Positions 63,561 through 64,000 of a stretch of DNA of 64,000 bases are shown here, one piece after another. The notes under the pieces were generated by a model. It ran no database searches, had not been told where the DNA came from, and worked only from the letters and a program-made list of their open reading frames with translations. A program made the position numbers and the translations under genes. The number at the start of each line of letters is the position of its first letter. Position 1 is the first letter of the stretch. This stretch comes from Sipunculus nudus (taxonomy: Eukaryota; Annelida; Sipuncula; Golfingiida; Sipunculidae), in contig CM049307.1 in assembly GCA_026874595.1 (NCBI GenBank), positions 30,354,362 through 30,418,361 on the forward strand, read 5' to 3'.

Positions 63561-63794
63561 TTTTAGTTATGTTCATATTAGCAAACATTACATTAACATG
63601 TAATTTGTGCAAGTAAACCAGTAAATTTCTCCTCATGTTATATTTAAGACGTCTAAACAATACTATTTTATAATGGCTTTATTATAAATATTAGAAATAT
63701 ATTCAGACCATGATAGGCCAATGCGGACCTGATGACATAACAAGGACTAAGCAACTAAGAAACCCTACGGTGCTGATTCGAATAAATTATGCTG

Positions 63795-64000
63795 CGTTTA
63801 CACGAGGCCACGATTATGCCGACCATTTTTGTTTTGTTTAGATTATTCCCTTTTTGGCTTTTTTTTACGGTTTAAACGCTTAAATATGATACAATACATT
63901 TTTTTAGGATCCAGGACTGGATTTACCACGATTGGATAACCGTTTCGTAACCATTGTACGAGGAATCTGTTACGATTCGTGGCGATCTTTTACAATCATC
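63795..64000. repeat. CGTGG/CACGA-rich repeat, cut by the window end
   Basis: CACGAGGCCACGATTATG and TTACGATTCGTGGCGATC resemble the words at 21255-21610. Only part is visible. Confidence 0.3.

Noticed and set aside
1..64000. CRISPR arrays, bacterial operons or prophage
   Set aside because: The repeats are of eukaryotic type and genes are intron-split; nothing fits a prokaryotic system.

Overview
The window is AT-rich, repeat-dense animal nuclear DNA. Genes are split into small exons with GT-AG introns. Simple (TA)n and (GA)n tracts are common, and there is a tRNA-derived SINE, several LINE fragments, Ty3/Gypsy pieces and a Penelope-type terminal sequence. The gene content (a mitochondrial enoyl-CoA isomerase, a PARP3-like enzyme and an armadillo-TIR-SAM protein) together with the repeat style suggests an invertebrate, most likely a lophotrochozoan such as a mollusc. 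The species is inference. Most long open frames are repeat noise; I rebuilt the real genes by hand from splice sites, exon phase and family resemblance.

Layout. 1-2517: mostly empty, with one weak candidate exon. 2518-5283 (minus): a four-exon gene for a small secreted or type I membrane protein with a Cys-rich, possibly CUB-like ectodomain. 7228-10909 (minus): a complete seven-exon ECI1 gene that includes a 20-nt microexon. 10910-23054: no recognisable gene, but decayed transposons, tandem repeats and a LINE remnant. 23055-29066 (plus): the C-terminal nine exons of a PARP3-like gene, with the complete catalytic domain. 29067-34650: no gene seen. 34651-58084 (minus): the last twelve coding exons of an armadillo-TIR-SAM gene; its 5' end was not found and may lie beyond the window. 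58085-64000: transposon ends, a SINE, a LINE tail and simple repeats.

The last intron of the TIR gene (34747-42052) starts at a GC donor instead of GT. It holds an internally deleted Gypsy element that is itself split by a LINE. Other introns of the gene hold a second Gypsy remnant, a pair of inverted Penelope-like ends with a hammerhead-like core, and a fresh 370-bp tandem duplication.

How the genes relate: PARP3 and the TIR gene are convergent neighbours, and both families consume NAD+. The TIR domain keeps the glutamate that aligns with the catalytic residue of SARM1. ECI1 serves beta-oxidation of unsaturated fatty acids in mitochondria. No operon-like organisation is expected or seen.
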